Source: Bowmanella denitrificans
GTDB taxonomy: Bacteria; Pseudomonadota; Gammaproteobacteria; Enterobacterales; Alteromonadaceae
DNA length: 64,000 bases
NCBI RefSeq assembly: GCF_039522935.1
Contig: NZ_BAAAEI010000012.1
Location: forward strand, 186,001 to 250,000
Direction of reading: 5' to 3'
In this document: piece after piece, positions 52,475 to 60,989 of the stretch
How positions within the stretch are numbered: position 1 is the first letter of the stretch
Layout: each line of letters begins with the position of its first letter
Program-made: the position numbers and the translations under genes
Notes under the pieces: model-generated
The model's input: only the letters and a program-made list of their open reading frames with translations
Databases searched by the model: none
What the model was told of the DNA's origin: nothing

Positions 52475-53501
52475 CAGACCATTGGCTATTACCGCCACCG
52501 GCATGGTCACCGGGGTCGGACTGGATACTTACAGCAGTTGCGCAGCCATTAGAGCTGCTATTGATAATTTTCAAGAAACGCAGTTCATAGACGATGGTGG
52601 CGAGAAGTTAATGGGTTGCCAGGTGTCCCTTGGTGAAGCGTGGCGAGGCACCCGTAAACTTGCCAAAATGTTAGCAAGTACACTGACCGAATGTGCCAAG
52701 CAGAGGGGGCTTTCTCTTCAACAAGTCCCTGTGTTGATCTGCCTTGCTGAACCAGATAGACCAGGGCAACTCCCCAACCATGGCAACAGAGTGTACTTTG
52801 AAACTGAACAGGAGTTGGGGTTTGCTTTTCATCCAGAGTCAAGAGTTATCAAGCAGGGCCGAGTAGGGAGCCTGTTAGCCCTCAAGTTAGCCAGGGAAAT
52901 GATTTATGAGGACAAACTCCAGCATGTAATCATCGCAGGAGTAGATAGCCTACTAAGTGCGTCAGCTTTACGCCATTTTGAACAATCTGCGCGATTGTTA
53001 ACCAGCAAACACTCAGACGGTTTTATTCCCGGAGAAGCCGCAGCAGCCATTCTGGTGCAAGCCCCTGAGGCCAAGCAGATAAGCCAACTACTATGTTTAG
53101 GGTTAGGTTTCGGACAGGAGTTGGCAACCATTGACTCTGAGCAGCCTCTTCGCGCAGATGGGTTGGTAACAGCCATAAAAGAATCACTCGCTGATGCAAA
53201 TAGAAAGATGGAAGATCTCGACTTTCGTATTGTTGATGTGTCCGGTGAACAGTATTGGTTTAAAGAGACAAGTCTGGCATTGCTCAGAACCCTACACATC
53301 CCCCAGCCTGAATTTGACATCTGGCATCCAACAGACTGTATAGGCGAGGTAGGTGCCGCGATAGGTTTGATCAATCTGGCAGTAATCAAGGTGGCCGCAG
53401 AAAAAGGCTATGCAAAAGGACACCAAGTCCTTGCTCATATCAGTAACTGGGATAGTCAAAGAGCAGCTGCAGTGCTCTCGTATAGCAAATGGGAATGTTA
53501 A
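52467..53501 (+). CDS. Ketosynthase (thiolase)-fold protein lacking catalytic residues, T6SS module
   Basis: A 344-residue protein with a beta-ketoacyl-ACP-synthase-like fold: ITATGMVTGVG at the start, HVIIAGVDSLLSASAL, SDGFIPGEAAAAILV (184-190 core) and HPTDCIGEVGAAIGLIN (287-302). The usual active-site Cys of the ACAS motif is replaced (GRVGSLLAL, 131-139) and the GHxxGAAG His is Glu (IGEVGAA), so condensing activity is unlikely. Overlap with the DUF2169 gene (eight bases) and abutment to the DUF4150 gene tie it to effector loading or folding rather than lipid synthesis. The exact role is unknown. Confidence 0.72.
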   Translation: MSDRPLAITATGMVTGVGLDTYSSCAAIRAAIDNFQETQFIDDGGEKLMGCQVSLGEAWRGTRKLAKMLASTLTECAKQRGLSLQQVPVLICLAEPDRPGQLPNHGNRVYFETEQELGFAFHPESRVIKQGRVGSLLALKLAREMIYEDKLQHVIIAGVDSLLSASALRHFEQSARLLTSKHSDGFIPGEAAAAILVQAPEAKQISQLLCLGLGFGQELATIDSEQPLRADGLVTAIKESLADANRKMEDLDFRIVDVSGEQYWFKETSLALLRTLHIPQPEFDIWHPTDCIGEVGAAIGLINLAVIKVAAEKGYAKGHQVLAHISNWDSQRAAAVLSYSKWEC

Positions 53502-54629
53502 ATGGCCAATAAAGTCTTCGCTAATACCAGGGAAATAGCCTGCAAAGCAGCCAAAGGAAAAACCATCTGTGCCTTTCCTGATGTGTGTTTTACCCCACCT
53601 GACAAAGTACCGCCTACTCCTCCTGGCATTCCTATTCCCTATCCCAATACCGGTATGGCTTCTGATACCACACAGGGCAGTAAGAAAGTGCAAATCAGCA
53701 ACAAGGAAATAGTGCTGAAGAATAAATCATATTTTAAACAGAGTACCGGCGACGAAGCAGGCTGTGCCCAAAAAAAAGGGGTTATTACCAGTAAGACTAA
53801 AGGAAAAGTGTACTTCCAGATGTGGTCAATGGATGTCAAGGTCGAAGGCATGAACGTTGCTCGCCATTTAGATATGACCACCAACAACCACGCTTCTCAG
53901 CCAGGTGACACGCCGCCATGGCCATATGTCGATTCAATGGCAATGAATGCTGAGCAAAAAAAAGCCTGCAACAAAGATAAAAAGAAAGAGAAACAGGCTT
54001 GTGAAGAGTACAAGCCTCATAAAAAGGATGGCTTGGATGTGTGCGCTGAAGCCGGTCTTGCGGGTGATATCTCCCGCAATAAAGGCACGGCCACACGCAG
54101 GGCCAACCAAGCCAATGCTAATAAATGTGCTGCTGCCAGACGTTGTCAACTGCTGCCTTACAATGCCAAGCCTAGAGATGGTATCAATGGCTGTTGCCCG
54201 GCACAAACACCAGATCATATCGTCCCCAAGAGTTCATTCTTTGTTGATTCAGTCAGTGATGGGACCAAAGTGGATGGCTGGGACAATTACAACATGGACG
54301 AAGCACCTTGCATGTGTCTTGAAGGTGCCAACAATACACATGGCAGCCATGGGCTAAGACATGCGCATCACAAAGCATTTAGTGATGCAGCGAAAGGCGA
54401 AATGGTGGCGTTTAAGAAAGAAGCGGCACATTGTGCGGAAGGTGCCAAAGCTGTAGCTCCTCAATGTGAACAAAAATGTATCGAGGCGCAGCTGGCCAAT
54501 GGTCATAAAGGTATGGGGGACCAAAGGAAGAAAGTGAAGCACTCTCCAAGCGGCCCCGATCAGACACAGGAAGAGATTAATGCAGCGATCAGTCAGCAGG
54601 CTGCATCAGCAAATAACACTGCCAGGTAA
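53502..54629 (+). CDS. DUF4150 PAAR-like spike tip with C-terminal HNH-type nuclease domain
   Basis: A 375-residue effector. The N-terminal PAAR-like domain (about 1-130) has NTREIACKAAKGKTICAFPDVCFTPP and PYPNTGMASDTTQGSK, typical of DUF4150. A Lys/Cys-rich linker follows (about 145-225). The C-terminal domain has DHIVPKSSFF (238-247), NYNMDEAPCMCLEG and THGSHGLRHAHH (279-290), a His-rich pattern of HNH/endonuclease VII (Tox-GHH2-like) toxins. It would sharpen the VgrG tip and deliver a DNase to targets. Many cysteines (about 18) could bind metal. The following beta-propeller gene is the candidate immunity. Confidence 0.8.
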   Translation: MANKVFANTREIACKAAKGKTICAFPDVCFTPPDKVPPTPPGIPIPYPNTGMASDTTQGSKKVQISNKEIVLKNKSYFKQSTGDEAGCAQKKGVITSKTKGKVYFQMWSMDVKVEGMNVARHLDMTTNNHASQPGDTPPWPYVDSMAMNAEQKKACNKDKKKEKQACEEYKPHKKDGLDVCAEAGLAGDISRNKGTATRRANQANANKCAAARRCQLLPYNAKPRDGINGCCPAQTPDHIVPKSSFFVDSVSDGTKVDGWDNYNMDEAPCMCLEGANNTHGSHGLRHAHHKAFSDAAKGEMVAFKKEAAHCAEGAKAVAPQCEQKCIEAQLANGHKGMGDQRKKVKHSPSGPDQTQEEINAAISQQAASANNTAR

Positions 54630-54656
54630 TTTAATGTCTAACAAGATGGAGAAAAC

Positions 54657-55541
54657 ATGTCAGACAACTTCTTAGACTCGAGATACTTAGTCCAAGGCGC
54701 AGCGCGCTATGCAGATTTAGTCTATCTGATTAGCAAGGCCCGCGGATTAGCAGACGACGACGTTCCACACAGCAGTATTATAGCCATGGACAGGGATAAA
54801 TGGGCCGACGCATTCAACACTAACTGGAATGCCACCGCTATTGCGATTAGTAAGAAACCATCAGAAAAAATGGTATTAATAGGTGAAGATGGGCAGGTAT
54901 GCAGCTATGTTGGCGGGGTTAGAACCGACGAGAAAAGCTTAGCAAATGCCCCTATGATACGATCTGCATCTAGTATTGGTGGATACGTTTATGCCTGCGG
55001 CATGAAACGACAGGTGTTTAAAAGGGTCGACGAAAACCGATGGACTGATCTGAGCGCTCCCATGCCCGGGAAAAGTGAACGGGCAGGTTTTGAAGCAATT
55101 TCAGGCTATTCAGAAAAAGAGATCTATGCAGTAGGTTGGAATGGTGAAATCTGGAAGTTTGATGGTTCACAATGGGTAAACTTCGACGGTTTGACAAACC
55201 TGATTTTAACCTCGGTTTGCTGCGCAGATGATGGACAGGTCTATGTTGCCGGGCAACAAGGCACTTTGCTAATTGGTCGCAATGAACAATGGCAGCAAGT
55301 GGAATTTGAGGACGGTGAAAACGAAGATTTCTGGGGTCTGAGTTACTTTCAAGGGCGCCTTTATCTGTCAACTATGACCAACCTTTATACGCTGCAGGAC
55401 CAGCGCCTTATACCGGTTGATTTGGGTGACCTAAACTGTTCGACATTCTTCGCCCTGACCCATGCCGAACAAGTCCTATGGTCTGTTGGTAGCCATGATC
55501 TCCTTGCCTATGATGGTAAACAATGGCGAGCATACAAGTAA
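54657..55541 (+). CDS. Beta-propeller-like protein, candidate immunity to the PAAR-like nuclease
   Basis: A 294-residue soluble protein without signal peptide. It contains repeated about 40-residue units of the type GYSEKEIYAVGWNGEIWKFDGSQW and CCADDGQVYVAGQQGTLLIGRNEQW, suggesting a beta-propeller. A cytoplasmic protein immediately after a toxin gene is the usual place for an immunity protein; cytoplasmic location agrees with a DNase target. No sequence proof of toxin binding. It lies 27 bases after the effector gene. Confidence 0.6.
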   Translation: MSDNFLDSRYLVQGAARYADLVYLISKARGLADDDVPHSSIIAMDRDKWADAFNTNWNATAIAISKKPSEKMVLIGEDGQVCSYVGGVRTDEKSLANAPMIRSASSIGGYVYACGMKRQVFKRVDENRWTDLSAPMPGKSERAGFEAISGYSEKEIYAVGWNGEIWKFDGSQWVNFDGLTNLILTSVCCADDGQVYVAGQQGTLLIGRNEQWQQVEFEDGENEDFWGLSYFQGRLYLSTMTNLYTLQDQRLIPVDLGDLNCSTFFALTHAEQVLWSVGSHDLLAYDGKQWRAYK

Positions 55542-55554
55542 ACGGGAACTCAAT

Positions 55555-56817
55555 ATGTCCTTGCCATCACCAACATTGTCGATTGTATTGGATCGCCATC
55601 TGGAAGATGCAACCTTTCTTTTCCTTCAATGGGATGCAGCCGTCAACGAACCCCACCATAATTTAAATGACCTGGAACAGTTAGAAGAAAGACTGAATGC
55701 TCACCTTGATGGATTGCAAGTGGCCGGGGAGATAGCCTGGCAACCTACCCTGACAGCGACACAGACTGGTGAACCGGGTGAGATATTTGTCGCTGCATGG
55801 TTGGCTACACTTGAGTTGGATAGCAAAAAACTCGACCAAGTCCTCTCCACCAGCCAACCACATCAAGACACTATCAATGCCTTGGTATCAGCCATTGCCT
55901 GGTACCCACTGGAATACACTCGCCCCTGGCTTACTGCCTTCATTGCTGCAAATGATCCGCTCTACCAGGCTCTAGGTTTGGCACTCTTTACGCATTATCG
56001 GGTTGACCCTGGACAATCATTAGTACAGGCGCTGGAGACACCCCATGCATTAACACTATCCCCTGCGCTGCGAGCAATTGGAGAACTGAAACGACAGGAC
56101 CTGCAAGCAATTTTGACTTTATTTACTCAGAATGAAAATCCAGACCTGGCCTATTTGGCCAATTGGTCGGCGGCCCTTCTTGGTGATTGGTCGGCCGTCG
56201 CTAATCTAACCCAGCTAGCGTTACAAAATACCCCACACGCAGAGCAAGCGATTAAGCTGGCGGCCAGAAAACTTAGTCATATTGAACGTAAAAACTTGCT
56301 GGAAACCTTATCGGAGAATGCCGACACAACCAGATTAGCTATACAGGGCATGGGGTACAGCGGCGATCCATTCTGGCTGCCAGTCATTCTGAAACATATG
56401 CATGACCTTAACCTGGCACGCGTAGCCGGCGAAGCCTTTTCACTGATAACCGGACTGGATTTGGCCTATCTGGATATGGACAGAGACTGGCCGGAGGGTT
56501 TTGAAAGCGGTCCCAATGAAGACCCCTTGGATGACAATGTTGAACTGGATGCCGACCTCAATCTGCCCTGGCCAGACTCGGCCAAAATACAGGAGTGGTG
56601 GCAAGCCAATGCAGCTCAGTTTACATCTGGTCAGCGCTACTTGTGCGGAAAACCCATCGACAAAACCCAGTGCTACCAGGTGTTAAAAAACGGCTACCAA
56701 AGACAACGCCATGCTGCCGCGCTGGAACTGGCGTTAATGGGGGAGCCTTACTTCAATGTCTGTGCGCCGGCTAAGCGGCAAAAAGCCCTGTTGGAACACA
56801 TCGCGAATGCTGACTAA
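55555..56817 (+). CDS. TIGR02270-family protein with HEAT-like repeats
   Basis: A 420-residue protein of the TIGR02270 family, often found in T6SS islands. The helical repeats (AWLATLEL, ALGLALFTHYR, QGMGYSGDPFWLPVILKHM) are HEAT-like, followed by an acidic segment (about 345-370) and a C-terminal domain ending RQRHAAALELALMGEPYFNVCAPAKRQ. Function unknown; may be a second immunity or assembly factor. ATG 55555, preceded by GGGA, starts 13 bases after the propeller gene. Its end overlaps the next small gene by 11 bases. Confidence 0.75.
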   Translation: MSLPSPTLSIVLDRHLEDATFLFLQWDAAVNEPHHNLNDLEQLEERLNAHLDGLQVAGEIAWQPTLTATQTGEPGEIFVAAWLATLELDSKKLDQVLSTSQPHQDTINALVSAIAWYPLEYTRPWLTAFIAANDPLYQALGLALFTHYRVDPGQSLVQALETPHALTLSPALRAIGELKRQDLQAILTLFTQNENPDLAYLANWSAALLGDWSAVANLTQLALQNTPHAEQAIKLAARKLSHIERKNLLETLSENADTTRLAIQGMGYSGDPFWLPVILKHMHDLNLARVAGEAFSLITGLDLAYLDMDRDWPEGFESGPNEDPLDDNVELDADLNLPWPDSAKIQEWWQANAAQFTSGQRYLCGKPIDKTQCYQVLKNGYQRQRHAAALELALMGEPYFNVCAPAKRQKALLEHIANAD

Positions 56818-56977
56818 CTACCTGCCCTGGTTATTCCTGGCCCTTGCGGTGGTCTTTGCCGCTCTGTGGCTTAAAGAGCGTCGGGCAGGTAGTACCAGCA
56901 TCAAAGCCACAAACAGACTGAAGTTAGCGGCCGCTTTTTTTATCGTGGCCTTAATTCTACTTTATCCATTCACTTAA
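56807..56977 (+). CDS. Small two-helix membrane protein
   Basis: A 56-residue protein with two membrane helices (about 4-20 and 36-54) separated by a basic loop (KERRAGSTSIKATNR). No family recognised. It overlaps the TIGR02270 gene by 11 bases, so it is the last gene of the effector operon. Its stop codon overlaps the stop codon of the convergent phosphatase gene. Confidence 0.55.
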   Translation: MLTNYLPWLFLALAVVFAALWLKERRAGSTSIKATNRLKLAAAFFIVALILLYPFT

Positions 56978-57774
56978 CGGCGCAGTGGTAAGGTATCGTC
57001 CAGTGGCAGGGTATCTTTGTATTGTCCGGTCTGTTCCAGGTCTGACAGCCCTTCAGTAACGTCAACCATGACCAGGGTAATGTTGTCTCTGGCATGTCTC
57101 TGCAAGGCACTTTGCATCAAGTCTTCAGCCAGCTCAGGTAACGTCGGTTGCAGCAACATTCCCCCTAGTTCGGCATCGCCCATCACTTTGTTCAGGCCAT
57201 CGGTACAAAGTAAAAATCTGTCACCTGGCAAACGTTCAAAGGAAAGCAAATCTAAATGCACTTCGTCATTGGCACCAATTGCACGGGTAATAACATTGGC
57301 AGCAGGGTGTATTGCCGCCTGCTCAGAGGTGAGCAGGCCTGCCTGGACCATTTCTTCCACTTGGCTGTGATCCCGGGTGAGCTGCGTAAAGCGCCCCTGG
57401 CGTAAGCGATAAATACGGCTGTCGCCGGCCCACAAACAATGCGCCAGTTTGTCATCAAACAACAATACGGCCACCGTGCTGCCAATCACACTGGCACCAG
57501 GCAACTGTTCGGCCATGCTAACCAATTTGTGGTTTACCAGTGACATACGTTCTTCTATTTGCTCTGGCCTGAGAGGAAAACTATGCATATTTACCAAAGC
57601 GTTGAGATAGTCAACTATCAGGGCGCTGGCGGTATCCCCCTTCTCATGCCCCCCCATACCATCAGCTACGCACCACAAGCCCGCTTGCGGAGCATCCAAG
57701 AAGTTGTCTTCGTTTATTTTTCTGATATTACCAACATGTGTCTTGGCAAAAGACGTCCAGGCGTTTTTATTCAT
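56974..57774 (-). CDS. pppA: PP2C-family protein phosphatase (PppA/Stp1-like) of the T6SS
   Basis: A 266-residue PPM-type phosphatase. Metal-binding motifs are INEDNFLD, VADGMGGHEKGDTASAL, LLCTDGLNKVMGD and RDNITLVMVDV, all intact. In T6SS it reverses phosphorylation by the Ser/Thr kinase (PpkA), for example of Fha. The start at 57774 follows GAGG. It is transcribed divergently from the kinase gene, with about 220 bases of shared promoter region. Confidence 0.9.
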   Translation of the reverse strand: MNKNAWTSFAKTHVGNIRKINEDNFLDAPQAGLWCVADGMGGHEKGDTASALIVDYLNALVNMHSFPLRPEQIEERMSLVNHKLVSMAEQLPGASVIGSTVAVLLFDDKLAHCLWAGDSRIYRLRQGRFTQLTRDHSQVEEMVQAGLLTSEQAAIHPAANVITRAIGANDEVHLDLLSFERLPGDRFLLCTDGLNKVMGDAELGGMLLQPTLPELAEDLMQSALQRHARDNITLVMVDVTEGLSDLEQTGQYKDTLPLDDTLPLRR

Positions 57775-57992
57775 TAGGCCTCTATTTGTTTCAATTCCCT
57801 GAAAAAGCAATAGCCACCAGCAAAAGCACCGCCTATTACTGGAGCTTGCCTATAGTAAAGTACATATCTGTCGGCTTTGCCTGTCATTTATCTAATGATT
57901 TCTTACAGATAAACCGAATGTAGTTGAATTTGCTGACTAACAGAGCTACACATTTTAGACTTAGTAGTCTGTATAAAAAAGGAACATTGTCG

Positions 57993-60008
57993 GTGACGGA
58001 CATATTAGACAAGACCATAGATCGCTACGAAATCAAGGAAGCTATTGGCGAAGGTGCCATGGCCAAGGTGTATCGTGCCTTTGATCCCGAGATTAACCGC
58101 TCAGTAGCATTCAAGGTACTTAAGGAAGACTTCTGTGTGGATCAGGAGTACCTCGCTCGATTTATGCGCGAAGCCAAAGCGGCTGGGGCACTCAATCACC
58201 CGAATATTGTAACGGTCTTCGATGTCGGTAAGGTAGAAAACTCGCCTTACATTATGATGGAACTACTCAGTGGTAAGGATTTAGGTGATGTTCTTAAAGA
58301 GAAGGGCAAGTTGCCACTGGCCGATACACTGAAAATTGGTATTCAACTGGCCAATGCCCTAGATTATGCCCACAAGGCTGGCGTTGTGCACCGGGATATT
58401 AAACCAGACAACATCATTGTAATGCCAGACGGTGTATCGATAAAAGTGGCTGATTTTGGTATTGCACGAATGGGTGAAAATGAGGAGGCAATGAAAACCC
58501 AGGTGGGTTCGGTGTTAGGTACGCCGCGTTATATGTCTCCTGAGCAGGCCCTCGCTCAATCCGTAGATGGCCGTTCAGACCTATTTTCTGTTGGTGTCAT
58601 TCTGTATGAGATGCTGTCTGGGGTGAAAGCGTTTGATGCCTCAAACATAGGCACACTGATGACACAGATCACCCAGATGCAACCGGCGCCAATTAAAAAG
58701 CATCGCCCTGATGTGCCCGCAGGTGTGCAACAAATCATTGCAAAACTCCTTAACAAGTTACCAGGTAAACGCTTTCAGGATGGCGCTATACTGGCCAACG
58801 CCCTGCGCAAAGAATTGGCCGCCTTGCATGAACAAGAGAAAGAGCAAAAAAAGCACAAATACCTGCCTTTAAAAGTGCGATGGGCACTTTCCATGGGCGC
58901 TATTGTTGCGCTGGTATTGCTGATTAGCGTCAACATTGTATTTAGTATCCAGTCCAAAGCACTGACTAATCAAGCGGTAGACTCAGGTTCCTCCTTCGCT
59001 AAATTTATCGCCATAGAGACTGTGGTGCCATTGCTCAGTGAGGACTGGATTACCCTGGAAACCTTTATCAATGATGCCAGTAACAGAGAGACTTTCAGTT
59101 ATCTGATTGTAATGGACAGGTTTGGCGTTATTCGGGGAGCAAGTAATAACAATTTGATAGGCACCAATTATCAGGACAACCAGGAAGCGGAATTAGTAGC
59201 TGAACGCAGCGGTGTCAAGGTAAGCAGTGAAGCCATGGAAAATGGTGAGAAGGTCTTCAATATTTCCACTCCCGTTTTGTTTCAGGACACCGAAGTAGGG
59301 CAGATTGTTTTAGGGTTGTCACAACAGAGTCTGGAAGAAGTAAAGAGTGTTACCGGATGGCTGATGTTTGCCCTGGCTCTGGTCACAATCTCTTCCGTGG
59401 TGCTGATGTTGTTTATTTTTGGTGCGCTGGTTGCCAGGCCATTCAGAGTGCTGAACGAAGCACTACATGCTGTAGCAGAAGGCGATTTAGACCAGCGTAT
59501 TTCTTTAACCAGAAACGACGAGATTGGTGAACTGTTCGAAAGCTTCAACCATATGGCGGCCTCTTTACAGTCGGCACAGGCACTTGAATTGGCAGATAGC
59601 AAACCCGAAGAAGTAGCTACGCAAAGTGAGCCGCGCACCTCTGAACAACCCGAATCTGAACAGTTAAATCCGGTAGAGTCGGTTGAGTCGGTTGAGTCGG
59701 TTGAGTCGGTTGAGTCGGTTGAGTCGGTTGAGTCGGTTGAGTCGGTTGAGTCGGTTGAGTCGGTTGAGTCGGTTGAGTCGGTTGAGTCGGTTGAGTCGGT
59801 TGAGTCGTCAGACAGTATGGAACAAACCCAGGTGCAGAAAAAAGGCGTTTCCCGCACCACACGAAAGAAGAAACCTCAGGCAAACGCCAAAGACGATGCG
59901 GCGAATATGGATAAAACTCAAATTGCCAGTACTAGCGGTAATGATGAGCCAGACATGGAAAGTGACAAAACAGTAATAGGCCAAAGCATGCTGAAGAACT
60001 CACAGTGA
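57993..60008 (+). CDS. Transmembrane Ser/Thr protein kinase with Cache-like sensor, HAMP and VES-repeat tail
   Basis: A 671-residue receptor kinase. The kinase domain (about 10-270) is complete: GEGAMAKVYRA, VAFK (Lys41), HRDIKPDN (Asp135), DFGIAR and GTPRYMSPEQ. TM1 (about 297-318), a periplasmic Cache-like domain (about 320-452: FSYLIVMDRFGVIRGAS), TM2 (about 455-478) and a HAMP region (about 479-530) follow, with a cytoplasmic tail of 15 VES repeats (561-605) and Lys-rich end. It is the likely PpkA partner of the phosphatase and Fha. GTG 57993 has AAAGGA nine bases upstream; TTG 57987 or 57924 are alternatives. HAMP after a kinase is uncommon. Confidence 0.88.
   Translation: MTDILDKTIDRYEIKEAIGEGAMAKVYRAFDPEINRSVAFKVLKEDFCVDQEYLARFMREAKAAGALNHPNIVTVFDVGKVENSPYIMMELLSGKDLGDVLKEKGKLPLADTLKIGIQLANALDYAHKAGVVHRDIKPDNIIVMPDGVSIKVADFGIARMGENEEAMKTQVGSVLGTPRYMSPEQALAQSVDGRSDLFSVGVILYEMLSGVKAFDASNIGTLMTQITQMQPAPIKKHRPDVPAGVQQIIAKLLNKLPGKRFQDGAILANALRKELAALHEQEKEQKKHKYLPLKVRWALSMGAIVALVLLISVNIVFSIQSKALTNQAVDSGSSFAKFIAIETVVPLLSEDWITLETFINDASNRETFSYLIVMDRFGVIRGASNNNLIGTNYQDNQEAELVAERSGVKVSSEAMENGEKVFNISTPVLFQDTEVGQIVLGLSQQSLEEVKSVTGWLMFALALVTISSVVLMLFIFGALVARPFRVLNEALHAVAEGDLDQRISLTRNDEIGELFESFNHMAASLQSAQALELADSKPEEVATQSEPRTSEQPESEQLNPVESVESVESVESVESVESVESVESVESVESVESVESVESVESVESSDSMEQTQVQKKGVSRTTRKKKPQANAKDDAANMDKTQIASTSGNDEPDMESDKTVIGQSMLKNSQ
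59673..59807 (+). repeat. Tandem repeat of nine bases, 15 units, inside the kinase gene
   Basis: Units of GTTGAGTCG (first unit GTAGAGTCG) repeat 15 times without a gap. Each encodes Val-Glu-Ser, so copy-number change by slippage keeps the frame. The DNA is identical between units, indicating recent expansion. Confidence 0.97.
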
Positions 60009-60982
60009 CATCAAGACTAGCAATACTGATTTTGTGCATTCTGTTGTCGGGATGCACCATCAGCAATAGAAAACTGATCGCACAAAGTGATCATTTCTGG
60101 ATCGTAGAAACCAGACACAATGACAGTTTCCCAGCATTGGCGCAGGACTACCTTGATGACCCTGCACTGGCATCGGTCATTGCCAGATACAATCCGGGCC
60201 AGTCTTTGCAAACGGGGACATTGGTGGCCATTCCCAGAAAAAACCTCAATCCAGCCGCAGTTTATACGCAGGGAGTGCAAGTCGTTCCGATACTTTGTTA
60301 CCACCAATTTACCCAAAAAGATAAAAGCACCAATAGTATGGTAGTGACCGCCAGGGCCTTCGAGAAGCAAATGGCTTATCTGAAAGAGCATGGGTATCAG
60401 GTAGTCACTCTGGATGACGTAGCAGATTTCCTCAATGGCGAGAAAAATCTACCAGATAAAGCCGTTGTTATTACAATCGACGACGGTTACGCCAGCTACT
60501 ACCAAGTCGCTTACCCAATATTAAAAAAATATGGCTACCCCTCCACTTTGTTTGTCTATACCGACTTTGTTGGTATAGGCCGTTCTCTGAGTTGGCAGCA
60601 AATCAATGAATTGAACGAAGATCCACAGGTCAGTATTCAGTCGCATTCCAAAAGTCATAGTAATCTGGCGGCATCACAGGATGAAACTACTAATGACTAC
60701 CTATTTCGACTAACACAAGAGGTGGAAAAGCCAGATCAGATTCTGCGGCACAAAACGCAAAAGGATATTAGTCATTTTGCATATCCTTATGGCAATAGCA
60801 GCCCGGAACTGGTGAAGTTGCTGAAAGATCGGGATTACCAATTGGCATTAACGGTACGTAAAGGCAGCAACCCCAGCTTTGCAGCCCCCTATTTACTGCG
60901 TAGAACCATGATTTATGGGCAAGACAGCCTGAATGGCTTTAGCAGCAAATTGGAGGTATTCAGGCAAATGAATTTGAAGTAA
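60005..60982 (+). CDS. LysM-like polysaccharide deacetylase lipoprotein
   Basis: A 325-residue lipoprotein (lipobox LLSGC, Cys near residue 16). The N-terminal part is LysM-like (FWIVETRHNDSFPALAQDYL, NPGQSLQTGTLVAIP, about 30-80). The C-terminal NodB domain (about 95-310) has VVITIDDGYASYY (catalytic Asp-Asp), QSHSKSHSNL (metal His pair) and FAYPYGNSS. It would de-N-acetylate cell-wall or surface glycans. GTG start overlaps the kinase stop by four bases, hence co-translated with the kinase. Confidence 0.85.
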   Translation: MTSRLAILILCILLSGCTISNRKLIAQSDHFWIVETRHNDSFPALAQDYLDDPALASVIARYNPGQSLQTGTLVAIPRKNLNPAAVYTQGVQVVPILCYHQFTQKDKSTNSMVVTARAFEKQMAYLKEHGYQVVTLDDVADFLNGEKNLPDKAVVITIDDGYASYYQVAYPILKKYGYPSTLFVYTDFVGIGRSLSWQQINELNEDPQVSIQSHSKSHSNLAASQDETTNDYLFRLTQEVEKPDQILRHKTQKDISHFAYPYGNSSPELVKLLKDRDYQLALTVRKGSNPSFAAPYLLRRTMIYGQDSLNGFSSKLEVFRQMNLK

Positions 60983-60989
60983 AGGTGCA

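Noticed and set aside
59673..59807. Tandem repeat as a possible CRISPR array
   Set aside because: Units of nine bases run without spacers and code VES in frame.
59282..59860. Long minus-strand frame with an STD/TDS repeat opposite the kinase gene
   Set aside because: It is the mirror of the nine-base repeat, which is open in several frames; no ribosome site or family match.
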